Assembly: GCF_963678635.1 (NCBI RefSeq) | Contig: NC_087064.1 | Location: 74,359,890 to 74,423,889 of the forward strand | From: Symsagittifera roscoffensis | Lineage: Eukaryota; Xenacoelomorpha; Acoela; Convolutidae | Length of the DNA stretch: 64,000 nt | Direction of reading: 5' to 3' | Made by a program: the position numbers and the translations under genes | The notes under the pieces: generated by a model | The model's database searches: none | Told to the model about the DNA's origin: nothing | What the model saw: the letters and a program-made list of their open reading frames with translations, nothing else | Part shown: in pieces, positions 1 through 10,137 of the stretch | Layout: every line of letters starts with the position of its first letter | How positions within the stretch are numbered: position 1 is the first letter of the stretch

Positions 1-842
1 TACTCTTGGTCTACAAACGCAGTAGTAAATAAGCAGTTTAATTTTGGCAATGAAGCCGGTTGGAAACAGAAGTCGGTTTGCGCTGTCTGTGTCCAACGCC
101 TACTAAACGAACGTATTTGGTCAGCTGCAATATTCAACGATTTTCTGTTGGTATATCGAGCTGTAATACTAAAAAAAACCAGGGGCGGATCTAGGATTTT
201 TCCGAGGGGGCGGATTTTCAAAAATGTTTTAAAAATTTTGCGGACTATTTTTATTAGGTTGACTCATTTCATTTTTCGAGCTTTTCCAGAGCACTAAAAA
301 CACCCAGTTTTAGCTAATTTTCTGCGCCGCAGGCAAAATTTTGAAAAAAAAACAGGCCAAAAAGGCATTTTTAGGCACTTTTTGGAAAATTTAGACCAAA
401 AATTTTTTATCGGCACGCTCTCCCCTTCAAAATTAGTATATGCTGACACAAAAGCGCCTATAGAAAAATATTGATATCGGTCAGCCAAAATTGGATATCT
501 TAAAATAGTACCAAACCACTGAACAAAACTGCTTATTTTTGCAAATATTATACACTCGATTAATGAATCGCAGATGCTCAAAAACAGCTCCTGCTTTAGA
601 ATCTAAGGGCTACGTTCAGGATTTTTTTGGCAGACGAATGCATGTACAATTATTTTGCATTTCAAGCATGATGAAGCCATGCAATTGATTGTGAGGTAAA
701 ATTCTGAAAGAAGCTGTAGGTTTCTATTGATGCACTTAACGATATTTAGCGTTGACCATCTTGTTTTATCAATCTTAATAGCATGTTGATCGGTTGTCCC
801 TTTTCTGAAAATTTAGTCGCATCAAACCCGTAATATATCACA
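1..842. other. Non-coding flank beyond the last visible exon
   Basis: I see no gene here. The stretch lies downstream of the minus-strand host gene and may hold its 3' UTR. The only AATAAA I found on the minus strand (250-255) falls inside a MITE fragment, so it is not convincing as the host polyadenylation signal. Confidence 0.5.
180..520 (+). repeat. hAT-like MITE fragment (CAGGGGCGGAT family)
   Basis: It begins with CAGGGGCGGATCTAGGATTT, the terminus shared with copies at 14728, 21065 and 23180. It also shares the internal blocks for the GTCGACC-like stretch, the GCGCCGCAGGCA block and the GGCGCC block. No matching right terminus was found, so this copy is truncated and its right end is approximate. 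Confidence 0.6.
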
Positions 843-1468
843 CTAACCATTGAACAGACTGTCGTCATTAATAGAAAATGAACTGGAGAACTTCCGAGTG
901 CCTTCGTGACTCATTCCACTAGTCGTCCCCACCACCTGTGCGGCTCCACTGCACTCCGAATCAGCTGTGCCGCTGCTGTCGAAACTGGCAGCCCCAAACC
1001 CCCCAGCCCCACACCCCACCACTCGTTTCTGCCCGGCCCCGACCGCCGTCTCGTGTTGACCATGGACTACAGTACTTACTACAAATTGATCCAATTTCGG
1101 GCTCCGGTTATTGCTTTTTTCCAAGTTCGAATTGGACAAACTTGTTTGATTTTGGTCATTTGAAGATAGCAAATTAATATTTTGGCTTTGACCTCTCAAA
1201 TTGTTAAAGTTTTTAAGGTCATTTACATTTAAAAATGTTTGACCTCTGTTTGAAATATTTGAAGTTGCATCTGCTTTCACGTTGCTGCTAGCAGTTTCAT
1301 TGAAGTTCCGGTTTGAGTTTGTGGAATGAAATTTGCTGAAGGTATTGCTATTGATAGAGTGAAAATGGTGATTTTGTGGTAGAATAAAGTTGTCGTGATC
1401 ACGTCGTGGTAAATCGTGAAAAGATTGGCCATAAAATGAAGTTGGGTGGTTGTTTTGATTCACGGGAA
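843..1468 (-). CDS. Host gene, exon 8 (last visible; Asn/Ser-rich tail)
   Basis: The exon follows the acceptor TTCTTATTCTGTTATAG and is open to a TAG at 843-845. Its first two bases complete a codon begun in exon 7, and the reading frame continues cleanly. The first half is rich in Asn, Ser, His and Phe. The second half has a Gly/Ala-rich patch (GCGAGGFGAASF) and ends with a Ser-rich stretch. No enzyme or domain motif is visible, and it looks like intrinsically disordered cytoplasmic tail. A GTTAGT immediately before the stop could act as a donor, so the true last exon might lie outside the window. I do not recognise the protein. Confidence 0.65.
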
Positions 1469-1789
1469 CTATAACAGAATAAGAAAATTATCACTAGACA
1501 AATAGGAAGTTTTGATAATCAAGATTTAACTAACTTCAACCATCTTTAAGTTCTTGTTCTCGTTATTTATAAAGATTAATAAATATTATAAATTGTACAC
1601 AAGCAAAGCGCGTAGAAAAAAATCTACGGCGTTATTTGAAACAATTCATAAGTTATCCAAATGAGGGTTTTATCAAAGTAATCAAATCTAAGAAACTAAG
1701 TTGCTTGCTTCAATTGAGAGGGTAGGAAAATCACCAAAACTCTTCACATATTCCAATGTCTTCCGTCTTACTTTTCAATTACTTCTGAC
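1469..1789 (-). other. Intron 7 of the host gene
   Basis: The donor is CAG|GTCAGA (weaker than the others in this gene) and the acceptor is TTATAG. Phase is 1 on both sides. Nothing else is visible inside. Confidence 0.55.
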
Positions 1790-2558
1790 CTGCCTGATTA
1801 ACTGGAGGCCTTCTATGGAGATTTTCATAGGGATCCATGTCCATGTCCAGGTCCATGTTTATCCCATGTCTTCCCAAGAGCATCAACTCCTCTTTTTCCA
1901 GCTCAAACTCGACGCCGTTCGGGAACTCATCCTCTTCATCGTCTTCCTCCCAGCTACTTTCCATAGTCGCCCGCAGATTCCACAAGTCGTGTCCTGCATT
2001 TGCCTCTCGGTCTGTCGAATCATGAGATCTGTTAAAATCCGAAATGTACAAGTTTCGCTTCCGGTGTTCCGAGTCGATGCTGCGATTGAAGTTGCCGCCC
2101 ATGTCTCTTAGTGCAATGTCAGGCTGATTTATCGAATTATTAGGTGAAATCTTTGGACTGACTCTGGGACTCCGAGAACTTGATCTACCACGCTCCCGAG
2201 TAGCTCCGTGGTATGAGTTCCGCGAATCACAAGAGTTCCTGGGCGACAATCCCAAGCCCTCTCGACTTCGTTTTTTTCCGATTGCCCATCGTTCACGGTC
2301 AGGTGAATTACAATAACTAGGACTCAAGATTCGAAAGTGCTCCTGTGAGTTTTGACGTGAGTTTTGACGTGAGTTTCTCGGCGACTTTCGGTCGAATGAA
2401 CTGTTCGTTGAAGTTCCGTGAGGTGATTGGTTGCTGCTTCTGTTCATGGAGAGTGAACTCCGAATCCGCATAACTTCCTGAGAGTGCGATTTTTCTCTAC
2501 ATGTGTCACCCACTGGTTTTAGAGCGTTGTTTGGCCTGTTATTTTGGCCGAGATGATT
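1790..2558 (-). CDS. Host gene, exon 7 (Ser/Arg-rich and acidic tail)
   Basis: It begins after the acceptor AGATTTTGTTTCAG in phase 0. It encodes a Ser/Arg/Asn-rich region with an imperfect SRQNSRQNS repeat (from a tandem DNA repeat near 2345-2375) and SPRVSPKISP-like Ser-Pro sites. An acidic block (EEDDEEDEF) and an MDLDMDMDPYENL segment follow, the latter with a tyrosine motif. The in-frame stop at 1779-1781 lies just past the proposed donor at 1784-1789. If that donor is not used, the protein would end here about three codons later. Phase match with exon 8 favours splicing. The composition is that of a disordered signalling tail with many candidate phosphorylation sites. Family not recognised. 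Confidence 0.7.
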
Positions 2559-4890
2559 CTGAAACAAAATCTTACATGCTACGCTTGAGAAAAACTTCCT
2601 GAAATTGACTGCATAAACTTCAATTTTCATTTAAATTTGTTCCAATTTGTTCAATAATTCAACAATATAGAAGACTTATCGGTGAGAGAGCACCAATTTG
2701 AGCAAGCGCAAATCGTTATTCAATTTGTTAAAGCGCCACTGAGAACTTCCTAGAAAGCTTGATTTAATCTAGATCTGATTGTTTTATTTTATGTACTAAC
2801 TGTCCAGAAAAAAAAGAAAGATTATGGATAAAAGAAAACAAATAAAAATCGATTTCTGATATTTTACTTCTCTTGCAAATTGTTAAATTGTGCTTCAAGG
2901 TATAAGTTTCAGAACAATGTTTAATTTTGAAGTTTATTTGATGTTTTGATTGACCTATTTCAATTACTACGATGAGTTTTTTTTGGATGTATGTTTTCTG
3001 AATTTTCTCCAGTTGTCTCAATGCTTTATTGCCAAAACAGTTAGTCACAATCAATCAAAAAAGTATCTCTTATTGTATGCATTAGGTTGTGAAAAGACTA
3101 TTAATGGTTCAAGTAAATTTTTTTGACGATTTTTGCTTGAAAATTATTTGTGTGTTATATAGTGTCCATATTTGCACAAAAACTAGTGTTTTGTTATGTC
3201 GTGTTGTTTTTTGTGTTAGTGATTTTATTCTTCGAATGGTATCTAGTGGCTTATCTTAATCTTGAATTAAAATAAAAAATTGTTTTGTTCATTTTGTCAT
3301 TTGTATGTTTCCGTCTTGTTGTCGTAGAGAGTAACTTCAAAAGCTCGTATACGTGTAACTCATTGATAAAAAGTGCCCTGTGTTTTTGATGCCCTAACTT
3401 ATTGTGTTTTAATATGGCAAAATGCAAACGAACTTACAATATTTTGTTGAAATTGCAGATTTCTTAGGGCGGTTTTCTTGTCAACTCCGGATACTGAGTT
3501 ACCTTATTGATTCATTAGTTGAATAAACGGCTCGTATTTTTCAGATGAGATGAGAAATTGTCGTGCTTGACAAAAAAATAAAAATGCATCGATTGCATTT
3601 TTTTAAAATAATTTTTGTTATATTGTCATTTTGATCCAGTTTTAATCCCAAATCATTGATGGCTTTTATTAAGTTATGTTGTGTTTTTGTTGCCGTTTAA
3701 ACTTTCAAAGTAATCATTAGTAATCATTACATTATTAATCAGGTGTTTTTTTTGCTCGTTGTAAGTTTTTAAATTTTCATCCACTCTAATTTTCATTCCA
3801 AGTCTTTATTAAGTTCTGTAGTTTTGCTAACTGGTTCAAAAGCATGCGAGAATACATCCGCTGTTCTGTGATACAATGAGAATTTCGTTGATATAAATAC
3901 AAAATTTTCTTTCGAAATATTGTTTCCCGATAATGATAAGCGACTATAATTGTTCCGACTTTCGATACGAAAGTAACGGAATATTTGTGCTCGGGGTGGG
4001 TTTTTTTTCCTCACACAAATTTCGACTTTTTAACTAGCCATTTTTGAGGGAATTTTCTTATATCATTCGTCGAAAGCTATTGTTGTCCTGAGCTCAAATT
4101 TGAAAAGATATTTCACCTGTGATCATTTTTTGTAAAGTTATGGGGGTTTAAAGATTGCCATTTCGGCCAATTTGGGACAATTAACGCGCGATATATATTT
4201 CGCACTATTAACGCGTGAGCGGAGAATTAATCCGTCTTAAAATCGTTCCAAATTGGTTGAAAGAAGCTTATTTGCCATAAGTGATTTGTTACAAGGAGCG
4301 AAATCTATTCTTTTATACTTTGTATGGTGTGTGGGGGGATAATTTTCATAAAAAGTTTCAAATTTCAGAAAAAAGTTTTTTCTTTTTATTTTAAGTCTAT
4401 TTTTATCCCAAATTTATCCATAAATGACTAATTGTCTAGAATTTTTTCATAACTTTGAGCATAATTTTTAACAGTTGAAGAATTTGATTCAGTAGTGGAT
4501 TTATGGGGATTGGTTCCCCCCTCAGGAATTCAAATTCCCAACCGCCCAAAGATTATCTCCTTTGATACTCTCTTACGATATCTAGTTTTCTAACCGATCC
4601 TTGTCTAGCCGACCCCAGTTTTTCTTGAGGCGCCTTCGGTGCCATTATAAATTAATTTTGAGGAGGAATCTCGTGCCAGAAAAACGCATTTTTTGATAAA
4701 AACCGTTCAAATTATGCCTAAAAACGTCGTTTTTAACCAATATTTTCAAAAATTTCTTGTGGCGCGAAAAAAGTTCTTTATGGTGATTTGGGAAAGCTGA
4801 GAAAATAAATTTGGTCAAACTAATATGAAAAAATTAGTTTTAAGTAACAACTTTTAATCTTATTCACCCGACAAGAAAAAAAAACAGTAC
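2559..4890 (-). other. Intron 6 of the host gene
   Basis: The donor is CAG|GTACTG and the acceptor TTTTGTTTCAG, in phase 0. Most is AT-rich sequence without coding signal. A GTTCCGACT-family repeat occupies about 3952-4440, and weak hAT-MITE-like sequence follows near 4500-4750. Confidence 0.65.
3952..4440 (+). repeat. GTTCCGACT-family dispersed repeat
   Basis: It starts GTTCCGACTTTCGATACGAA, which contains the hairpin ACTTTCG-ATA-CGAAAGT. It then carries the family hallmark, an inverted repeat around GCGCGATATAT...GCGC followed by ACGCGTGAGCGGAGA. Related copies lie at 13046, 17097, 18196, 22075, 22600-23168 (inverted) and 59955-60903 (inverted). The right end is not sharply defined in this copy. 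Confidence 0.65.
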
Positions 4891-5140
4891 CTGCGAGGTT
4901 CCTTGAATGCACATGCGGTCATCGAATGACCTTCGGAATTCGGGTTTGTCTCGATAACTGTCGGCACTCTTCCAAGCCGGGTGGGATCTGTCTCCGAAGC
5001 TTGACCTCCGGTTATCGTGACCTTGATCTCCCGGCAGGAGCATGTTGATGATACTTGGGGGTCCAAGTCCCCCTCCCGGTTGGAACTGAGGCACTGTGAG
5101 GAACTCTTGACTGCGTCTGGGAGAACTGTGGACTAGAGTA
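4891..5140 (-). CDS. Host gene, exon 6
   Basis: The acceptor is TATTTCATTTCAG and the donor CAG|GTACTG. The first base completes a codon from exon 5 (phase 2) and the exon ends in phase 0. It encodes 83 whole codons, including a short Gly/Pro segment (QPGGGLGPPSII) and a charged Arg/Asp/Ser-rich region. No known domain is visible. The exon is supported by splice sites on both sides, phase agreement with both neighbours, and an open frame in only that phase. Confidence 0.72.
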
Positions 5141-5576
5141 CTGAAATGAAATAAAATTGATTTCATACAAACATCAATCATCACAATACAAGTTGTATTT
5201 TATCAATAAATGCCAAGTAAAAGAACAGAATCAAGTATTCTTCACATCAGGGGTGGAGCTAGGCGTTTCTCGATTCTCGAGGGGGATTCTAAAAATCGTT
5301 TGAAAATTTTGTCGACTCTTTTATTTTAGTCGACCAAATTGAATTCCTGGGCGCTCCCCTTGAAAATTAGTATAGGTATTGTCGCCGAAGACGCCTTCAG
5401 AAAATATTTTGTGTCGGTCGGCCGAAATTGGATCTCATAAAATAAGACCAAGGGGTGGGGCTTTGGGCTTTGAAACGATTGAATGCAACCTTGAGAGGGG
5501 GTCTGTTTTGGTGAGAGAGGTAAAAAAAGAAAAAAGATAGTTTCAAATAGTTTAAAAAAAAACAGGTTCAACAAAC
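5141..5576 (-). other. Intron 5 of the host gene with a hAT-like MITE fragment
   Basis: The donor is CAG|GTTTGT and the acceptor TTTCATTTCAG. The interior from about 5248 to 5515 begins CAGGGGTGGAGCTAGG and is a diverged member of the CAGGGGCGGAT family. No right terminus is recognisable. Confidence 0.6.
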
Positions 5577-5984
5577 CTGATTGAAGCTTCGTTAGTTGCA
5601 TCTGAATTACTGTTTTTGTCTACACAAGTTGAGTGATGTTTGCGAAAAACTTTTCCACTTTTTCGCCGTCCTCTATTTTCATCACCCTCATCTCTCAATT
5701 CAGTTTTTCCCGAGTTCCCCCCACATGTCGAGAACACCTCGCCCATGTCGAAAGTCCTCGACACTGTGATCGGAGGGGTCCTGGGATTTAAGTGGCTCCT
5801 CGAAACTACTTCCGATCTTGGATCTAGGTTGCCGATGTTGTCGTAGATTGTGGGAAAATTCCGAGAGGGTTTTGCGATGTTGCTCAAAAATTTATCCCGC
5901 GAATTGGCAACCGTCGGTGCAATTTGCGCTTGTCGGGTAAGGTTAGGACGGTTCTTCTTTTGAAGTTTTGAATCCTCCCGGAAG
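5577..5984 (-). CDS. Host gene, exon 5
   Basis: It begins after TTTTTTGTTTCAG and ends before GTTTGT. One base completes the previous codon, and 135 codons plus two bases follow (phase 2). The peptide is hydrophilic, with many Arg, Lys, Asn and Ser residues, and includes IYDNIG, a possible tyrosine phosphorylation or SH2-binding site. No domain is recognised. It is consistent with a continuous disordered cytoplasmic tail shared with the flanking exons. Confidence 0.72.
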
Positions 5985-6520
5985 CTGAAACAAAAAATAA
6001 GTGTTCGTTGTCGTTTTGTACTTTATAGATGTCGTAGATAGTCGCTAAAATTGTCTAGAAAAAGAACCTCCATTTTCAAGATCAAAAAAATTTAAATTGG
6101 TATTTTCAACGGCCTACGTTTTGGCCAACAAGCTAAAACCGTAAGCGTTCCTAAAATAATATCACGTGTGGAAAGCGGGTCAATAAAATAAAACCAAAAA
6201 AAAAAAGAATTTAGTTGCTAAATTGTTAAATAAAGTAGATTTTTTTTCATTTTTTTTTTCAGAGTTTTTGTACAGCCGTAAAACAATTTTCAATGATTTT
6301 GCGAAGAATCAAATTCTTCTTGTTTCTAAACTTGCATATGTGAGCGTTTCAGTCGCTCATAAAAAATTTCAAACTAAAACTTTTTCGTATTAAAAATAGA
6401 AATATTCATTAATGGAAGTTTTTCTTCATAGAAACTTGAAGGATTTTTGAAATGCCGATGGAATCCAAAGAGAATATCGGCAAATACTTGGCGATTAAAA
6501 TGAATTGTGAGAGCACTCAC
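5985..6520 (-). other. Intron 4 of the host gene
   Basis: The donor is AAG|GTGAGT and the acceptor TTTGTTTCAG, in phase 2. The interior is AT-rich and I see no other feature. Confidence 0.7.
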
Positions 6521-7958
6521 CTTCTATTGTGTCTGTCTGAAAACGAGTGCCTCAAATTTGTATTCTGACTGTTCTCTTGAAGATTGTGATTGGCAGGATT
6601 GAACTCGTTTCGGTGGTCGAACGAAGCAAGTGACCCCCCACTGGTCACAAGAGGGTATAGAGGATACTTTGCCAAAGGATGTGACAAGGATAGCTGCTCG
6701 TTGTCGTAACTAGCTATACCCTGATTATAACTAGAATTCCCCTGGTTATAACTAGAAGTAGCCTGCGTAATTTGGCTGTGAGAGATAAGATTGGCCAAGC
6801 GGTAATCTGGTAGTTGCTTATCTGGCTGGGAAAGAGACAAGTCTTGCCATGATTCCTGGGGACTAATCGAACCAACATCCTTGTGGAGTCTTTTGCTTTT
6901 CGTTCTAACTGACTGGCGATTTGAGTCTCGCTTGAAGTTACCACGTGACGGTTGGTAGCTGTTCGGGGTAACCAATTGATGCCCAATTAAGGATGATGCA
7001 TCAGCGGCCGGAGGAAAATTGGGCTGTGATATATGAGGAAAATAATCGCGCCTTGAGTAACCAAATTTGTCTTCTTTGTTATTTTCCAACTGGGTCGCAA
7101 AATCAGGTGCGATTTCCTCACATTTATACACTAGGTGGTGAGGTAAAAATTGGTTTGTAAAATCTCTTTTATGAGGCAAAAAGGTTGAATTAAGGCTTTT
7201 ATTTTGCAGCTTGTTCTCAGTAGATGCTGATAAATCAATGCTTTTTGCAGTGTGCTGTATCTTGTTATGTTTTTGATACTGTCGTTGGGGCGAGTCGCAT
7301 TCGGAGCGGGACTTTTCAATACAACGGGGGGCTGATTTTTGTCCTGAGAATTCTTCTTGTTCACTTACGCTTAAAGTGTTTTTGTTCGATTTTCGTGAAC
7401 TCTTTTTTTTATCACAATCCCGATTATTAGATTTTACTGCGTAATTGGAGCTAAAATTATCAGAATTTTCTAAATACAGCCTGAATGATTTGTAGTCTCT
7501 AATTTCAGTCGAAGTTTCCGACTTGTCACAGCTTTTTGGCTGGTAAAAATGGGTGCTTCTACTTGAATGATCCTTCGAAAAACTTTGCGATTGACAACTT
7601 TGATTTTCAGATAAAAAATTGTACGAATGTCTGCGATTGAAATCATTTTTAGCGTCAAGACTTTCGTTCTCTTCAAGCTCACGGGACAAATTTGGGAAGT
7701 CGTCTTTAATCTTGTCAATATTTTGCAAACTTTCTTCGGATTTCAAGTTTACAGAATCAAAGTAAGCCCCATCAAAAGAACGAGTGAACTGATTTAAAGG
7801 GCGTCGGTTTCTGTAATGTTTCAAGAGCTTGTCTTCCGCGTTGAAAATTTCCCCTTGTTCGGTATAACTCAATTCTTTTTCATTTTCATCAGCTTCGTCG
7901 TCTATCGAACTTTGACTTTCGTTAAATTTAGTCACGACGAATGAAGGAAGCAAATTAT
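6521..7958 (-). CDS. Host gene, exon 4 (largest; 478 codons of disordered tail)
   Basis: The acceptor is TTTGTTTGCTGCAG and the donor AAG|GTGAGT. Two bases complete the codon from exon 3 and the exon ends in phase 2. The 1438-nt frame has no stop. The protein is very polar: acidic at the start (DDEADENEKE), then Ser/Asn/Lys/Arg-rich, with a short repeat SSYNQG near the C-terminal third. A few short hydrophobic patches (LVTPNSYQ, YPLYPLVTSGG) could be linear binding motifs. No catalytic or globular domain is apparent. An unbroken frame of this length with sites matching both neighbours makes this the best-supported exon. Confidence 0.82.
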
Positions 7959-8703
7959 CTGCAGCAAACAAAAAAAACAATTAAAGACCGGGCTAATCAA
8001 AAGAGCAAAAACCTGATCAAACTTATTCTGCTTTCGTATTTCCAAGTTCTAAAATTCAAGTGCAATTTTCAAACACAAGTTTAAATGTAATTTGAAAGAC
8101 AACAGAATGATTATGTGGGCTGAAAAATAGATTTAAGCAAAAGAGTAGGAAGAATTTTTAATTTATGGCAAGAAAAAGCTTTTAAAGCCGTTAATAAGCC
8201 ATTCTAATCTACGAAACGGTAGCTGTATACTCTGATATTTGTCTCTCATTATATATTAGGACTGCCTACTAAGTATTTCTCCGTGGCAGACGGAATGTCC
8301 TGTTGATCTGGGGCTGAGAGGGGGAAAGAGCTCTCCGGTCAGGGGGATTTCAGTGACATTTAATAAATTATTGAGACTCGATTTGAAGAGAAGCTGAAGA
8401 CTATGAAGACAGATTTATGAACAAATAGTTGTAAAATATGAAGGATTTGAGAGATGTTGTTCTGCAGATGAAATAGTGGGCAGAATTGGGGGAGGCGGGA
8501 GGGGACGGGGGTGGTTTTGGAAACAAAACAGAATCCAAATAAAAACAGAATGAAATAGAGATGAAAAAAAGTAGAGGGGTTGGTGCTAGGGGTTTTGGAA
8601 ACAGAATGAAAAAAAAAGTAGAGGGGTTTGTGCTAGGGGTTTTGGAAACAGAATGAAAAAAAAATAGAGGTGTTGGTGTTAGGGGTTGAAAATGGGCACT
8701 TAC
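7959..8703 (-). other. Intron 3 of the host gene
   Basis: The donor is AAA|GTAAGT and the acceptor TTTGCTGCAG, in phase 1. It contains the about 50-bp tandem repeat at 8565-8692. The rest is AT-rich with no coding signal. Confidence 0.7.
8565..8692 (+). repeat. Short tandem repeat, about 50-bp unit, 2.5 copies
   Basis: The unit, seen nearly identical twice plus a partial third, reads roughly GTAGAGGGGTTGGTGCTAGG followed by GGTTTTGGAAACAGAATGAA and an A run. It sits within 15 bp of the donor side of exon 3. Confidence 0.8.
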
Positions 8704-8798
8704 TTTGAGATGAGGCTTTTCTGTTGCGGTTTTTCCCGCTGATGGAGTCACACTGTTCTTTCTTGTCGCTCTCATGTGAGTTTGCGCTTAACGAGACT
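8704..8798 (-). CDS. Host gene, exon 3 (small, 95 nt)
   Basis: The acceptor is TTTTTTGTTGCTTAG and the donor AAA|GTAAGT. One base completes the exon 2 codon; 31 codons and one base follow (phase 1). It encodes a Ser/Lys/Asn-rich hydrophilic segment. It is too short to detect by ORF length, and rests on two good splice sites and phase agreement with exons 2 and 4. Confidence 0.68.
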
Positions 8799-8875
8799 CT
8801 AAGCAACAAAAAACGAACACTTATCTAAGTTTTAATTAAGCTAGATGCTATCATGACACTTAACTAGATGCTCCA

Positions 8876-9290
8876 GATCTTATCTAGATGTTATCTAGAT
8901 GTTCTAAATGTTATCTAGAAGCTATCTAGATGCTATCTAGATGCTATCTAGATGTTATCTAGTTGTTATCTAGAAGCTATCTAGATGCTATCTAGATGCT
9001 ATCTAGATGCTATCTAGAAGCTATCTAGATGCTATCTAGATGCTATCTAGATGCTATCTAGATGCTATCTAGATGTTATCTAGATGCTATCTAGATGCTA
9101 TCTAGATGCTATCTAGATGCTATCTAGATGCTATCTAGATGCTATCTAGAAGCTATCTAGATGCTATCTAGATGCTATCTAGATGCTATCTAGATGCTAT
9201 CTAGATGCTATCTAGATGCTATCTAGATGCTATCTAGATGCTATCTAGATGCTATCTAGATGTTATCTAGATGCTATCTAGATGCTATAA
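8876..9290 (+). repeat. 11-bp minisatellite (GCTATCTAGAT), about 37 units
   Basis: The unit GCTATCTAGAT repeats almost without interruption. Variant units carry GTT for GCT or AGC in place of TGC. Each unit contains the palindrome TCTAGA, and neighbouring AGAT/ATCT arms can pair, so the tract can form hairpins. It begins about 80 bp from the acceptor of exon 3. Confidence 0.95.
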
Positions 9291-10056
9291 TGTCAACTAG
9301 ATGACACTTCACAAATAAGAAACTCCGATTGCAGCATCTACCTTTATGACTCACAACTGCCAAACCTAAATGCCATCTGAAACTTACAGCTATAGAAATT
9401 ACCATGTAATATACAACGTTGACATTTACAAGATGACATTTAGTTGACATTTAAGGTGGATTGTAGGCGTAAAGGGTAATCAATAGTGAACCCAGTTTTT
9501 ATTTATAATTTTATTATAACCAACATGGCATGGAATACTAATAAAAATCAACCTATATTATTTTTTTCCACAAAACCACATCGTACAAATATATAAGTTC
9601 AATTTGAACTGCGCTTTTTCAAACTCAATTTCATTTTTGTGCGCGCTCTTTAATGTTCCCTAGTGAACAGGGGCATATTTAGGATTTTACGAGTGCAAAC
9701 AATTGTTGCATTTTTTTAAGTGAAATACCAATTTAAAACTATGAAATTGCTGCCAAAATAGTCTAAAATATGGCATTACCTTTTGGATCAAAAACAGCAT
9801 ATAAATTTGTTCCCAAAAATATGCAAATACTGAAAGTTTATCAATGTTTTGATATATGGACTATGGTGACCAAGACTTGGGTTTCACAATTGAGTATGTT
9901 GAGTTTTACCATCAAAATCAAAAAATAAAAAGATTCATTTCTTTTCACAAAAACCAGCGGATATAATACCAGTTTTTGAAGAGAAAAGTCTATGGAACAA
10001 TATTTGCTTTAAAAACTTGACGAGGTAGATGAAATTTTTTTAAAAAAAATCTCTGC

Positions 10057-10137
10057 TTACGCGTTATTAGGGTAAGTATATCGCGCCTTAATTCTCCCAA
10101 GTTGGCTAAATCGGCAATTTTTAAACCCCCATAAAAA
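10057..10137 (-). repeat. Inverted fragment of the GTTCCGACT-family repeat
   Basis: It reads GCTTACGCGTTATTAGGG, then ATATCGCGCCTTAATTCTCC and AAACCCCCATAA. This is the reverse complement of the diagnostic block of the family. Confidence 0.7.

Noticed and set aside
906-1163. Plus-strand ORFs over exon 8
   Set aside because: They are antisense shadows of the minus-strand coding frame.
8876-9290. CRISPR-like array
   Set aside because: The units are contiguous 11-mers with no spacers, in a eukaryotic intron; this is a minisatellite.
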